A stretch of 64,000 nt of DNA from Bog-473 sp963781955. Lineage in GTDB: Bacteria > Actinomycetota > Acidimicrobiia > Acidimicrobiales > RAAP-2. The position numbers were made by a program, and so were the translations under genes. Under the pieces are notes generated by a model. The model was not told the DNA's origin, did no database searches, and saw nothing but the letters and a program-made list of their open reading frames with translations. The stretch covers positions 744,001-808,000 of the forward strand of contig CAWAHU010000002.1 in assembly GCA_963781955.1 (NCBI GenBank). Reading direction: 5' to 3'. Below are positions 10,840 to 22,524 of this stretch, piece by piece (positions within the stretch are counted from its first letter, which is position 1; each line of letters opens with the position of its first letter).

Positions 10840-12588
10840 GTGACGCCGACCCACACCGACCCGTCCGCGCCGGTCGCCTACTTCTCCATGGAGATCGCGG
10901 TGGACCAGGCCTTGCCGACCTACAGCGGCGGCCTGGGCGTGCTGGCCGGGGACCACCTGCGCGCCGCGGCCGACCTCGGACTCCCGATGCTCGGCGTGAC
11001 CCTGGTGTACCACCATGGCTTCTTCCGCCAGACCCTGGCCGCGGACGGTTCCCAGCGGGAGAGCCCGGCGCGCTGGTCGCCGGCCCAACGGCTCGAGCCG
11101 CTCGACCAGCGGGTGACCGTCGACGTCGGGGGACGCCCGGTGATGGTCGGCGCCTGGCGCCACCGGATCGCCGGGGTGGGCGGTCACGAGGTGGAGGTCT
11201 ACTTCCTCGACACCCGGCTGCCCGAGAACGACCCCGAAGCCCAGGCCATCACCGACACGCTCTACGCGGGGGAGCAGGCGCTGCGGCTCGCACAAGAGGC
11301 CGTGCTCGGGCTGGGCGGCACGGCCATGCTGGCTGCGCTCGGCATCGAGCCGGCCACCTTCCACCTGAACGAGGGTCACGCCGCGCTGGCGCCCGTCGGG
11401 CTCCTGGCCCTGGGCACCGGGTCCCGGGGCGGCCTCGAAGGCGTCGGTGACGCCGACCTCGACGCCGTGCGGGACCGCTGCGTGTTCACCACGCACACGC
11501 CGGTGCCGGCTGGGCACGACCGCTTCGGGCGCGAGGTGTGCACAACAGTGCTCGGGCCCGCCCTGGCACGCGAGCTCGAGCGCCTGGGGTGCCTCGAGCG
11601 CGGCCAGCTCAACATGACGAACCTCGGCATGTTCTTCGCCGGGTTCATCAACGGCGTGGCCCAGCGCCATGCGGCGGTGTCCCAGGAGATGTTCCCCCGG
11701 TACCGCGTGCGCTCGGTGACCAACGGCGTGCACGTCCGGACCTGGGCAGCGCCGAGTTCCCAACGCCTCTTCGACCGCCACGCGCCGCGCTGGCGTGAGG
11801 ACAACGCGGTGCTCCACTACCTGTCCACCGTCCCGCTGGCCGAAGTCCGTGCCGCCCACGACGAAGCGAAGCAGGAGCTGCTCGACGAGGTGGCGCGCCG
11901 GAGCGGGCGCGCGCTCGACCTCGAGGCCTTCACGATCGGCGTGGCCCGCCGAGCCGCCGCCTATAAGCGCAACGACCTGCTGCTCTCCGACGAGGCCGCA
12001 CTGCGCCGGCTGGTGAAGAAGGTGGGGCCCGTGCAGATCCTCTACAGCGGGAAGTCCCACCCCCGGGACGCCGCGGGCAAGGGGGTGGTGGCGCGGGTGG
12101 CCGCCGCCGCCCGCGCGCTGGGTGACACGGTGCCCGTGATCTACCTGGAGAACTACGACATGGCGCTCGGGGCCCTGCTGTGTGCCGGCGTCGACCTCTG
12201 GCTCAACACGCCGGTGGCGCCACATGAGGCGTCGGGGACGAGCGGCATGAAGGCGGCGATCAACGGCGTGCCCAGCCTGAGCGTCCTCGACGGGTGGTGG
12301 GTCGAGGGGCACATCGAGGGGGTGACCGGCTGGGCCATCGGCGAGGACCCCGGGGCGCGGGCGGTGGCGGGCGACCTCGACGGGGCCGACGACGCCGCCG
12401 ACGCGGCAGAGATGTACCGCGTGCTGCGCGAGGTGGTGGTCCCCCTCTACTACGGGGATCCCGACGGGTACGCAGCTGTGGGGCGAGGCGCCATGGCGCT
12501 CAACGGCTCGTTCTTCACGACGCAGCGCATGGTCTGGGAGTACGCCGAGTCGGCGTACGGCGTCGTGCGGTCACTGCGGACGGCGTGA
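10840..12588 (+). CDS. glgP: alpha-glucan phosphorylase (GT35), short form
   Basis: Phosphorolysis of alpha-1,4-glucan to glucose-1-phosphate, PLP-dependent, cytosolic. The 582-aa product opens directly at the GT35 core (YFSMEIAVDQALPTYSGGLG). It has FHLNEGHAAL and FTTHTPVPAGHDRF, VTNGVHVRTW, the YKRNDLLL segment and the PLP site HEASGTSGMKAAINGVPSLS, with the Schiff-base Lys near residue 471. It lacks the N-terminal DUF3417 domain of the mycobacterial type enzyme and is shorter than usual GT35 proteins, so it is a compact variant. GTG at 10840 was chosen from the -10 box and the conserved start of the core; the frame stays open further upstream without recognisable sequence. It overlaps glgE by 4 bp (GTGA) and is the first gene of a six-gene run. 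Confidence 0.9.
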   Translation: MTPTHTDPSAPVAYFSMEIAVDQALPTYSGGLGVLAGDHLRAAADLGLPMLGVTLVYHHGFFRQTLAADGSQRESPARWSPAQRLEPLDQRVTVDVGGRPVMVGAWRHRIAGVGGHEVEVYFLDTRLPENDPEAQAITDTLYAGEQALRLAQEAVLGLGGTAMLAALGIEPATFHLNEGHAALAPVGLLALGTGSRGGLEGVGDADLDAVRDRCVFTTHTPVPAGHDRFGREVCTTVLGPALARELERLGCLERGQLNMTNLGMFFAGFINGVAQRHAAVSQEMFPRYRVRSVTNGVHVRTWAAPSSQRLFDRHAPRWREDNAVLHYLSTVPLAEVRAAHDEAKQELLDEVARRSGRALDLEAFTIGVARRAAAYKRNDLLLSDEAALRRLVKKVGPVQILYSGKSHPRDAAGKGVVARVAAAARALGDTVPVIYLENYDMALGALLCAGVDLWLNTPVAPHEASGTSGMKAAINGVPSLSVLDGWWVEGHIEGVTGWAIGEDPGARAVAGDLDGADDAADAAEMYRVLREVVVPLYYGDPDGYAAVGRGAMALNGSFFTTQRMVWEYAESAYGVVRSLRTA

Positions 12589-14609
12589 GCGGCACGAGCG
12601 GCGCGATGCGGAGTGGCGGTGAGGCGGCCGACATCGCCGCGGTGCCCGAGGAGTTCGGCCGGGAGCGGCCCGTCATCACCGGCGTGCGGCCGGCGGTCGA
12701 CGGGGGACGGTATGCCGCCAAGGCGAGCCTGGGGGAGCTGGTGGTCGTGACCGCCGACGTGTTCGCCGACGGCCACGACGAGCTGGCCTGCGTGCTCTTC
12801 TTCCGCCCCGAAGCCCAGGAGGGGTGGTCGAGCACGCCGATGCGGCCGCTCGGCAACGACGTGTGGACGGCCGAGTTCGACCCCGAGCGCCTGGGACCCC
12901 ACCGCTTCCACATCCGGGCCGCCCTCGACGGGTTCACCACGTGGCGGCGCGACCTGCGGGCGCGGGCCGAAGCGGGCCAGGTCCTGGACGTGGAGCTGCT
13001 GGTCGGCGCAGCCATGGTGGCCAAGGCAGCCGGCCGGGCCGTCGGGCCCGACGAGGCCGTGCTGCACGCCTACGCGGACGGGCTGGCGGCGGCGGCCGAG
13101 GCGGGCGCGAGGGAGGCCGGACGTGGGCTTGAGCTGGCGGCATCCCCGGGCCTGGCCGAGGCCATGGCGCGCTGGCCCGACCCGTGGACGTCGGTGACCT
13201 CGGAGTCCTTCGCCGTGGTCGTCGACCCGGAGCGGGCGCGCTGCAGCGCCTGGTACGAGCTGTTCCCCCGCTCGGCCTCGCCGGACCCGTCGCGCCCGGG
13301 CACACTGGCCGACGTCGAGGCGCGCCTCGCCTACGTGGCCGAGCTCGGCTTCGACACGCTCTACCTGTCGCCCATCCATCCCATCGGGACGACGAACCGC
13401 AAGGGCCGTGACGGCAGGTCCACCTGCGAGCCCGGCGACCCGGGCAGCCCCTGGGCCATCGGCGGCGCGGCCGGCGGGCACCTGGCCATCGAGCCGGGGC
13501 TCGGGTCGTTCGACGACTTCGACCGCCTGGTGCACACCGCCGGCGAGATGGGCATCGAGGTCGCGCTCGACCTCGCCTTCACCTGCTCCCCGGACCACCC
13601 GTGGGTGGCGGAGCACCCCGAGTGGTTCCGCCATCTTCCCGACGGCACCATCCGCTACGCCGAGAACCCACCCAAGCGCTACGAGGACGTGTACCCGTTC
13701 GACTTCTCCGCCGCGCAGTGGCGGGACCTGTGGGCGTCGCTGCGCGAGGTGGTGCTGTTCTGGATGGGCCACGGGGTGCGGGTGTTCCGGGTCGACAACC
13801 CGCACACCAAGCCCCTGCGCTTCTGGGAGTGGCTGATCGGCTCGGTGAAGGCCGAGCACCCCGACGTGCGCTTCCTCGCCGAGGCCTTCACCCGGCCTCG
13901 GGTGATGGAGCACCTGGCCAAGATCGGGTTCTCGCAATCCTACACCTACTTCACCTGGCGCAACGAGAAATGGGAGCTCGAGTCCTACCTGCGCGAGCTG
14001 ATCGACACCGGCGTGGCCGACTACTTCCGGCCGAACTTCTGGCCCAACACCCCCGACATCCTGCACGAGACGCTCCAGAAGGGCGGGCGGGGCGTCTTCG
14101 TGGCCCGGTTGGTGCTGGCCGCCACCTTGTCGTCGAACTTCGGGATCTACGGCCCGGCCTTCGAGCAGATGGAGCGAATGCCGCGGTTCGAGGGCTCCGA
14201 GGAGTACCTGCACTCGGAGAAGTACGAGGTGCGCCACTGGGACGTCGGCCAGCCCGGCACCCTGGCGCCGGTGGTGGCGAAGGTCAACGCCGCCCGCCGG
14301 GCCCACCCCGCCCTCCAGCAGAACCGCACGCTGCGCCTCCACCATGTCGAGCACGACCAGCTCATCGCCTACTCCAAGACCGCCCGGGACGACATCGTCG
14401 TGGTGGTGGCCAGCCTCGACGCCAGGCGGCGCCACGAGGCGATGCTCCACCTCGACCTCGACCATCTCGGCGTGGACCCCGAGCGGCCTTACGAGATGCG
14501 CGACCTGCTCCACGGTGAGCGCTACGAGTGGCGGGGCCACTCGAATTTCGTGGCCCTCGACCCCGGGCGCCCGGCCCACGTGTTCCACCTGATCGCGCCG
14601 GGCCACTGA
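12585..14609 (+). CDS. glgE: maltose-1-phosphate maltosyltransferase GlgE (GH13_3)
   Basis: Adds maltosyl units from alpha-maltose-1-phosphate to the non-reducing end of alpha-1,4-glucan. The 674-aa protein has the N-terminal DUF3416-type domain (PVITGVRPAVDGGRYAAKAS), an inserted helical segment, then the catalytic barrel beginning WYELFPRS. YLSPIHPIG-TNRKG is followed by FRVDNPHTKPLRFWEW with the nucleophile Asp near 404 and RFLAEAFTRP with Glu near 433. The 29-residue spacing matches the Asp394/Glu423 pair known for Streptomyces GlgE. It continues QSYTYFTWRNEKWEL and FRPNFWPNTPDIL. GTG at 12585 overlaps the glgP stop. With GlgM at 21010 it supports the GlgM-GlgE glucan route. Confidence 0.95.
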   Translation: MSGTSGAMRSGGEAADIAAVPEEFGRERPVITGVRPAVDGGRYAAKASLGELVVVTADVFADGHDELACVLFFRPEAQEGWSSTPMRPLGNDVWTAEFDPERLGPHRFHIRAALDGFTTWRRDLRARAEAGQVLDVELLVGAAMVAKAAGRAVGPDEAVLHAYADGLAAAAEAGAREAGRGLELAASPGLAEAMARWPDPWTSVTSESFAVVVDPERARCSAWYELFPRSASPDPSRPGTLADVEARLAYVAELGFDTLYLSPIHPIGTTNRKGRDGRSTCEPGDPGSPWAIGGAAGGHLAIEPGLGSFDDFDRLVHTAGEMGIEVALDLAFTCSPDHPWVAEHPEWFRHLPDGTIRYAENPPKRYEDVYPFDFSAAQWRDLWASLREVVLFWMGHGVRVFRVDNPHTKPLRFWEWLIGSVKAEHPDVRFLAEAFTRPRVMEHLAKIGFSQSYTYFTWRNEKWELESYLRELIDTGVADYFRPNFWPNTPDILHETLQKGGRGVFVARLVLAATLSSNFGIYGPAFEQMERMPRFEGSEEYLHSEKYEVRHWDVGQPGTLAPVVAKVNAARRAHPALQQNRTLRLHHVEHDQLIAYSKTARDDIVVVVASLDARRRHEAMLHLDLDHLGVDPERPYEMRDLLHGERYEWRGHSNFVALDPGRPAHVFHLIAPGH

Positions 14610-14631
14610 GCGGCGAGGCGGTCGGCCACTG

Positions 14632-16763
14632 ATGCGCCCGCTCGACGCGCTGGCTCGGCACCACGGTGTCGAGCGGCGCTACACCGACCACCGGGGTCAA
14701 CGGCGCACCGCCTCCGACGAGAGCGTGCTCGCCGTGCTACGCGCCCTCGGCCTGCCGGTGGGCCGGCCCGACGACGCCGAGGCGCTCCTCGCCGAGGACG
14801 ACCGTGGTGTTGGTGGCCGGGTGCTCGAACCGGTGCTGGTGCGGCGCGCCGGGCGGACGGCGCGCCACCGCGTGCTACTGCCCAGCGCAGCGGATCCGGC
14901 CCGCGTGGGGATCACGGTGCGCCGCGAGGACGGCGGCGAGGAGCGCCGCGCCCTCTCCGAGCTGCTCGTGGGCCCCGAGCCGGAGGTCGCCGCGCCGTCC
15001 GGCCGGCGGTCCTCCAGGCGGCGGCCGCCCGTCCGCTACGCCTTGGAGCTGCCCGAGCTCCCCGACGGCTACCACCGCCTGGTGCTCGAGGGCCCACGCG
15101 GGCTCGGCGCCGACGCGCTCGTGGTGGCCGCCCCGGCGCGCTGCCCCCGGCCCGAGCGCGGCTGGGCGCGCTGGCGCCGCTCAATTCGCTGCGCACCGGC
15201 GACGACTGGGGTGTCGCGTCGTACAAGGACCTGGGCCGCTTCGGAGAGTGGCTCGGGCGGCTCGGCGGTTCCTTCGTGGCCACCCTGCCCGTGTTCGCCT
15301 CCTTCCTCGAGGGGCCCCTGGCCGACCCGAGCCCGTACCGGCCGGCCAGCCGGGTGGCCTGGAACGAGCTGTACGTGGACGTCACCGCGCTCCCCGATCT
15401 GGCGCACAGCAGGGCCGCCCGCCGCCGGCTCGGCTCGGCGCGCCTGGCGCGGGAGGTCGACGCCCTGCGCACCGCCGCGGTGGCCGATCCCGTGGCCACC
15501 ATGGGGGCCAAGCGCAGCGTGCTCGAGCCGTTGGCCGCCGCCTGCGGCGAGTCCCCGGCCCACCGGCGCGCCCTCGAGCGCTTCGTCGCCGAGCGCCCCG
15601 AGGTCCTGGCCTACGCTCGCTTCCGGGCCGCCCGCGAGCTGACCGGGCCCGGCGCCCTGCCTCTCCGCCGCGGCCTGCCTGGGCGGGAGCACCCGCGGGT
15701 GCGCTACCACCTCTACGTGCAGTGGGCGGCGGACACCCAGCTGGGTGACGCCGCACGTCGGCTGGGCCTCTACCTCGACCTGCCGATCGGCGTGCACCCG
15801 GAGGGGTTCGACCCGTGGTGGCAGCCGGAAGCATTCGTGCCGCGCGCGTCGGCTGGGGCGCCCCCCGACGACTTCTTCGCCGGGGGGCAGGTGTGGGGCT
15901 TCAACCCGCCCCACCCGGCGAACTCGCGCACGGACGGCTACCGCTACCTGGTGGCTGTCATGCGCCACGCCATGCGGCACGCGTCGGTCGTGCGGATCGA
16001 CCACGTGATGGGCCTGCAGCGGCTCTGGTTCGTGCCCGACGGCATGGCCGCGGCCGAGGGGGCCTACGTGCGCTATCCCGACGAGGAGTTGCGCGCCGTC
16101 GTCGTCCTCGAGGCGGCCCGGGCCGGAGTGGCCGTGGTGGGGGAGGACCTCGGGACCGTCCCGGCGTCCGTGCGCCGCGCCATGCGCCGCGACGGCATGC
16201 TGCGTTCTTCGGTGTTCCAGTTCGAGGCCACGCCGCAGTCGCCACTGCCGGACGCCCCAGCCGAGGCCGTGGCCTCGCTGGGCACCCACGACCTGCCCGC
16301 CTTCGCGGCCTGGTGGAGCGGGGACGACGTCGTCGACCGCCGGCGTCGCGGGCTGACCACGGCGGACGACGCCGGTACCGAGCTGGCGGAGCGGCGGTTG
16401 CTGCGTTCCTCGCTCGGACGGGCTCTGGCCGCCCCCGCGGCACGGCCACTCTCTCGGGCGGCGGTGCTGCGCGCCTGCCTCGGGCACCTGGCCGCGGGGC
16501 CGGCCCGACTGGTGCTGGTGGACCCGCCCGACCTGTGGGGCGAGCGCGAGCCCCACAATCGGCCCGGCGCCGGCGCGGAGGAACCGAACTTCCGGCGCCG
16601 CTGGGCCAAGATCTGGCCCAACGACCTGGACCGGGCCACCGTGGTCGGGGTGCTCCGCCTGATGGACCGCGCCCGGCGTTCAACCTCCGCCGCCGGGAGG
16701 CCGACGCGAACAGGAGGGCAGACGATGGAGCGGATCGGGACCAAGGCGAGGCAGCGCGCGTGA
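14632..16763 (+). CDS. malQ: 4-alpha-glucanotransferase MalQ (GH77), one frameshift
   Basis: Disproportionates maltodextrins. Repaired length 710 aa. The N-terminal part (LARHHGVERRYTDHRGQRRT, ASDESVLAVLRALGLP) is the actinobacterial MalQ extension. At the GGG run 15163-15165 one G is missing; with it restored the sequence reads GWGALAPLNSLRTGDDWGVA and joins VATLPVFASFLEGPLADPSP. The catalytic motifs are all in the second part: VVRIDHVMGLQRLWFVP (nucleophile Asp), VVGEDLGTVP (acid/base Glu) and LGTHDLPAF (third Asp). It follows glgE by 22 bp, and its TGA overlaps the GTG of glgB (GTGA). The C-terminal 35 residues, rich in Arg/Thr, look unconserved. Confidence 0.88.
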
Positions 16764-18683
16764 CCACCTTCGGCGCAGGCAGCTGGGAGCTCAGCGACAT
16801 GGACGTGCACCTCTTCAACCAGGGGACGCACCGACGGCTGGCTTCCAAGCTGGGGGCGCACCTCATCACCGACCCGGGCGGGAAGCCCGCCGTCGCCTGC
16901 GCCCTCTGGGCGCCGGCCGCCCGCGCCGTCTCGGTCGTCGGCGACTTCAACGGATGGGATGCCGCGGCGAACCCGATGGCCCCGGTGGCCTCGTCGGGGA
17001 TCTGGCACGCCGTGGTGGCCGAGGCGGCACCGGGCGACGTCTACAAGTACGCCGTGACCACGGCGGCCGGGGACCGGTTCGAGAAGGCCGACCCCTTCGC
17101 CTTCTACTGCGAGGTGCCGCCGCGCACGGGCTCGGTGGTGTGGGACCTCGGCTACGAGTGGGGGGATGACGCGTGGATGCGCAAGCGCGCGGCACGCTCG
17201 GCCCTCGACGCGCCGGTGTCCATCTACGAGGTGCACCTCGGGTCGTGGCGGCGCTCACCCGAGCGGCCCGACGAGCCGCTCGGGTACGCCGAGCTGGCCC
17301 CCCTCTTGGTCGCGCACGTGCTCGAGATGGGGTTCACCCACGTCGAGCTCCTCCCGGTGATGGAGCACCCGTTTTACGGGAGCTGGGGCTACCAGACAAC
17401 GGGCTATTTCGCGCCCACGTCGCGCTACGGGACTCCGCAGGAGTTCATGGGCCTGGTGGACCAGCTGCACCAGGCGGGCATCGGGGTGATCCTCGACTGG
17501 GTCCCCTCCCACTTCCCGACCGACGCCTTCGCCTTGGGGGACTTCGACGGCACCCACCTCTACGAGCACGCCGACCCCCGGCAGGGCTTCCACCCGGACT
17601 GGGCGAGCTACATCTTCAACTACGGCCGCAACGAGGTGCGCAGCTTCCTCGCCTCCTCGGCCGAGCACTGGCTGTCCACGTACCACGTCGACGGGCTGCG
17701 GGTCGATGCCGTCGCCTCCATGCTCTACCTCGACTACTCGCGCCAGGAGGGGGAATGGATCCCCAACCGCCTGGGCGGGCGCGAGAACCTCGATGCCATC
17801 GATTTCCTGCTGGCCCTCAACACCGGGGTGTATGAGCGACCACCCCGGCGTGCAGACCTACGCCGAGGAGTCGACGGCGTGGCCCGGCGTCTCGAGGCCG
17901 ACCCACTTCGGCGGGCTGGGCTTCGGCTACAAGTGGGACATGGGCTGGATGCACGACACGCTGGTGTATCTCCACCGGGACCCGGTGCACCGCGCCCACC
18001 ACCACGGCGAGATCACGTTCCGCGCCCTGTACGCCTTCAGCGAGAACTACGTCCTGCCGCTGTCGCACGACGAGGTGGTGCACGGCAAGGCGTCCCTGCT
18101 CTCGCAGATGCCCGGGGACGACTGGCAGAAGTTCGCCAACCTGCGGCTGCTCTACGGGTGCCAGTACACCCAGCCCGGCAAGAAGCTGCTCTTCATGGGC
18201 TCCGAGATCGGACAGTGGCGCGAATGGTCGCACGAGGGCTCCCTCGACTGGCACTTGCTCGAGTACGACCGCCACCAGGAGCTGTGCCGCTGGGTGGCCG
18301 ATCTGAACCAGCTCTACCGGTCGCAGCGCGCCCTGTACGAGCTCGACACCGAGCCCGCCGGATTCGAGTGGGTGCTCGCAGACGACGCCGCCGGCTCGAC
18401 GTTGGCCTACCTGCGGCGGGCCCGCGGCAGCGAGACTGTGCTGGTGGTGTGCAACTTCACCCCGGTGCCCCGGCGCGGCCTGCGCCTCGCCGTCCCTGAG
18501 TCCGGCACCTGGGAGGAGCTGATCAACAGCGATGCCACGGCCTACGGGGGCAGCGGGGTGGGCAATTCGGACCCGCCGTTCGCCGAGCCGATCCCGCTGC
18601 ACGGCCGACCGGCCAGCCTCGAGCTCGACGTGCCGCCGCTCGGCGTGGTCGTGCTGAAGCCGGCGCCTCTGGGGGCCCCGTGA
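16760..18683 (+). CDS. glgB: 1,4-alpha-glucan branching enzyme GlgB (GH13_9), one frameshift
   Basis: Makes alpha-1,6 branches in the glucan. The repaired protein is 640 aa, about the size of enzymes with a single CBM48 domain (AVACALWAPAARAVSVVGDF, GDFNGWD). The barrel shows SIYEVHLGSWRR, GSWGYQTTGYFAPTSRYG, HVDGLRVDAVASMLYLDYSR with the nucleophile Asp near 316, QTYAEESTAWPGVSRP with the acid/base Glu, and LPLSHDEVVHGKASLLSQM. The frame changes near 17839: deleting one base in GAGCGACCACC gives VYERHPGVQTYAEE, the expected family sequence. Start GTG 16760 overlaps the malQ stop. The missing first N-terminal domain of longer GlgB enzymes is a normal variant. Confidence 0.9.
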
Positions 18684-18735
18684 GCCCCGTGCGCCCCGTG
18701 CGCCCGGAGGGCCCAGTGCGCCCGGGGGCACTGCA

Positions 18736-20854
<2,119 letters not shown>

Positions 20855-20934
20855 GAGGTGCCGGTGCCGCCGTGTCACCACAACTTTGCGCAATGTTCAC
20901 CGGGAGCGAACCGACAGGTCCGATTGACGCCAAA

Positions 20935-20949
20935 CGGACAGACGGTCCG
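20935..20949. promoter_or_regulatory. small palindrome upstream of glgM
   Basis: CGGAC at 20935-20939 and GTCCG at 20945-20949 form a 5-bp inverted repeat in the 155-bp gap before glgM. TTGACG (20924-20929) just upstream resembles a -35 box, but no -10 box sits at a proper distance. It could be an operator or chance in GC-rich DNA. Confidence 0.2.
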
Positions 20950-21009
20950 GTACTACATTCGGAAGCGATGTCACACACGCCCCCCGGTCACTGAGGCGGT
21001 GGCGCGCGC

Positions 21010-22212
21010 ATGAGGGTGGCGCTGCTCTCCCGCGAGTACCCGCCCGAGGTCTACGGCGGAGCCGGCATCCACGTCCAGTGCTTGGCGGCTGCGCTCGCCC
21101 CGCTGGTCGACCTCGAGGTGCACTGCTTCGGCGCCGAGCGGCCGCCGGACCCCTCCATGGAGATCCTCGCCTACGAGCCGTGGGACCGCCTGGCCGGGGA
21201 CGCCCCGCTGCTCGGGGCGCTGCGCACCATGTCGGTCGACCTGTGCATTGCGGCCGCGCTCGAGGGTGCCGACGTGGTGCACAGCCACACGTGGTACGCC
21301 AACTGGGCCGGCTACCTGGCCCACATCCTCTATGAGATCCCCCACGTCGTGACCGTGCACAGTCTCGAGCCGCTCCGCCCGTGGAAGGCCGAGCAGCTGG
21401 GCGCCGGGTACCGCCTCTCGAGCCTGTGCGAGCGCATGGGGATCGAGGGGGCCGCCGCCATCGTCGCCGTGTCGAACGCGGTGGCCAAGGACATCGCCGC
21501 TTGTTACCCGCTGGCCGACCCCTCACGCATCACGGTGATCCCCAATGCCGTCGACCCCGACGAATTCCGGTCCGACTCGCGCACCGAGGTCCTCGAGCGC
21601 CATCGCATCGACTCACAGCGCCCCTTCGTGGTGTTCTTCGGCCGGGTGACGCGCCAGAAGGGCATCGGCCACCTGCTCAACGCCTTCCGGGACGTCGAGC
21701 CGGGCGTGCAGCTCGTCCTGCGGGCCGGCGCGGCCGACACGGCCGAGCTCGACCGCGAGATCGACGAGGGCGTGCGCCGCCTCGACGAGGAGCGTGGCGG
21801 CGTGATCTGGATCCGGGACACCATGGAGCGCCGCGAGCTGGCCCAGCTCCTCAGCCACGCCACCGTGGTGTGCGTGCCCTCGGTCTACGAGCCGTCGGGG
21901 ATGGTGAACATGGAGGCCATGGCCTGCGAGACCCCCGTGGTGGCCTCGGCGGTCGGGGGCATCCCCGAGATCGTCCAGGACGGCATCACCGGCTTGCTCG
22001 TGCCCTTCGAGCCACGAAGTGCCTCAGACTCCGAGCCGGCCGACCCGGTCGCCTACGCCCGGGACCTGGCTGCCGCACTCAACCGGGTCATCGGGGACCC
22101 CGACCTGGCGAGGAGGCTCGGCGCCGCCGGCCGTCGGCGGGTGGTCGAGGAGTTCAGCTGGGCGGCCGTCGGGAAGCGGGTGGTCGAGCTATACCAGAGC
22201 TTGAGGGCTTGA
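21010..22212 (+). CDS. glgM: GlgM-type glycogen synthase / maltose-1-phosphate synthase (GT4)
   Basis: GT-B glycosyltransferase of 400 aa. It closely fits the actinobacterial GlgA/GlgM family (Rv1212c type), which joins ADP-glucose and glucose-1-phosphate to alpha-maltose-1-phosphate, the GlgE substrate. N-terminal LLSREYPPEVYGGAGIHV, then VHSHTWYANWAGYLAHILYE and VSNAVAKDI, with the nucleotide-sugar domain starting FFGRVTRQKGIGHLLNAF. The GT4 E-x7-E motif lies in VYEPSGMVNMEAMACETP. ATG at 21010 is preceded by a purine-rich GAGGCGGTGG. It is the last gene of the glucan run, in the same direction as glgP-glgX, with a 155-bp gap that may carry its own promoter. Presence of glgE nearby favours the maltose-1-phosphate role. 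Confidence 0.92.
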   Translation: MRVALLSREYPPEVYGGAGIHVQCLAAALAPLVDLEVHCFGAERPPDPSMEILAYEPWDRLAGDAPLLGALRTMSVDLCIAAALEGADVVHSHTWYANWAGYLAHILYEIPHVVTVHSLEPLRPWKAEQLGAGYRLSSLCERMGIEGAAAIVAVSNAVAKDIAACYPLADPSRITVIPNAVDPDEFRSDSRTEVLERHRIDSQRPFVVFFGRVTRQKGIGHLLNAFRDVEPGVQLVLRAGAADTAELDREIDEGVRRLDEERGGVIWIRDTMERRELAQLLSHATVVCVPSVYEPSGMVNMEAMACETPVVASAVGGIPEIVQDGITGLLVPFEPRSASDSEPADPVAYARDLAAALNRVIGDPDLARRLGAAGRRRVVEEFSWAAVGKRVVELYQSLRA

Positions 22213-22417
22213 TAGGTCGGTTTCCCTGGTGGCCTTGGCCCCCCGTGCAGTTGCTGAGCAGCTGCCGATGAAGCGGGTCAAGAGCGGTGAGTGGCGGGAC
22301 CCGGTCGTCACCATCTGAGAGTGGTCCGGGAGCCGGCGAGGCTGGTCCCCAGATCGAAGTCCGATCCGGGGAGGGGACCGGACCGATTGCAGACGCGAAA
22401 CCGACCGCAAGACGCGG

Positions 22418-22452
22418 ACCAGCCGGGCCACCGTGGCGGCGGCCCGGCTGGT
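22418..22452. terminator. bidirectional terminator hairpin after glgM
   Basis: ACCAGCCGGGCC (22418-22429) pairs perfectly with GGCCCGGCTGGT (22441-22452): a 12-bp GC stem with an 11-nt loop and no U-run. It lies in the 312-bp gap (22213-22524) between the convergent glgM and beta-helix genes, where I see no gene. It is probably a terminator for both sides. Confidence 0.6.
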
Positions 22453-22524
22453 TCTGGCTCGGTGGTGGCCTGAGGTGTTCAGGCCGAAGCCGTCACCCCC
22501 ACCTCAGCAGAGCTGGTCCCGCAC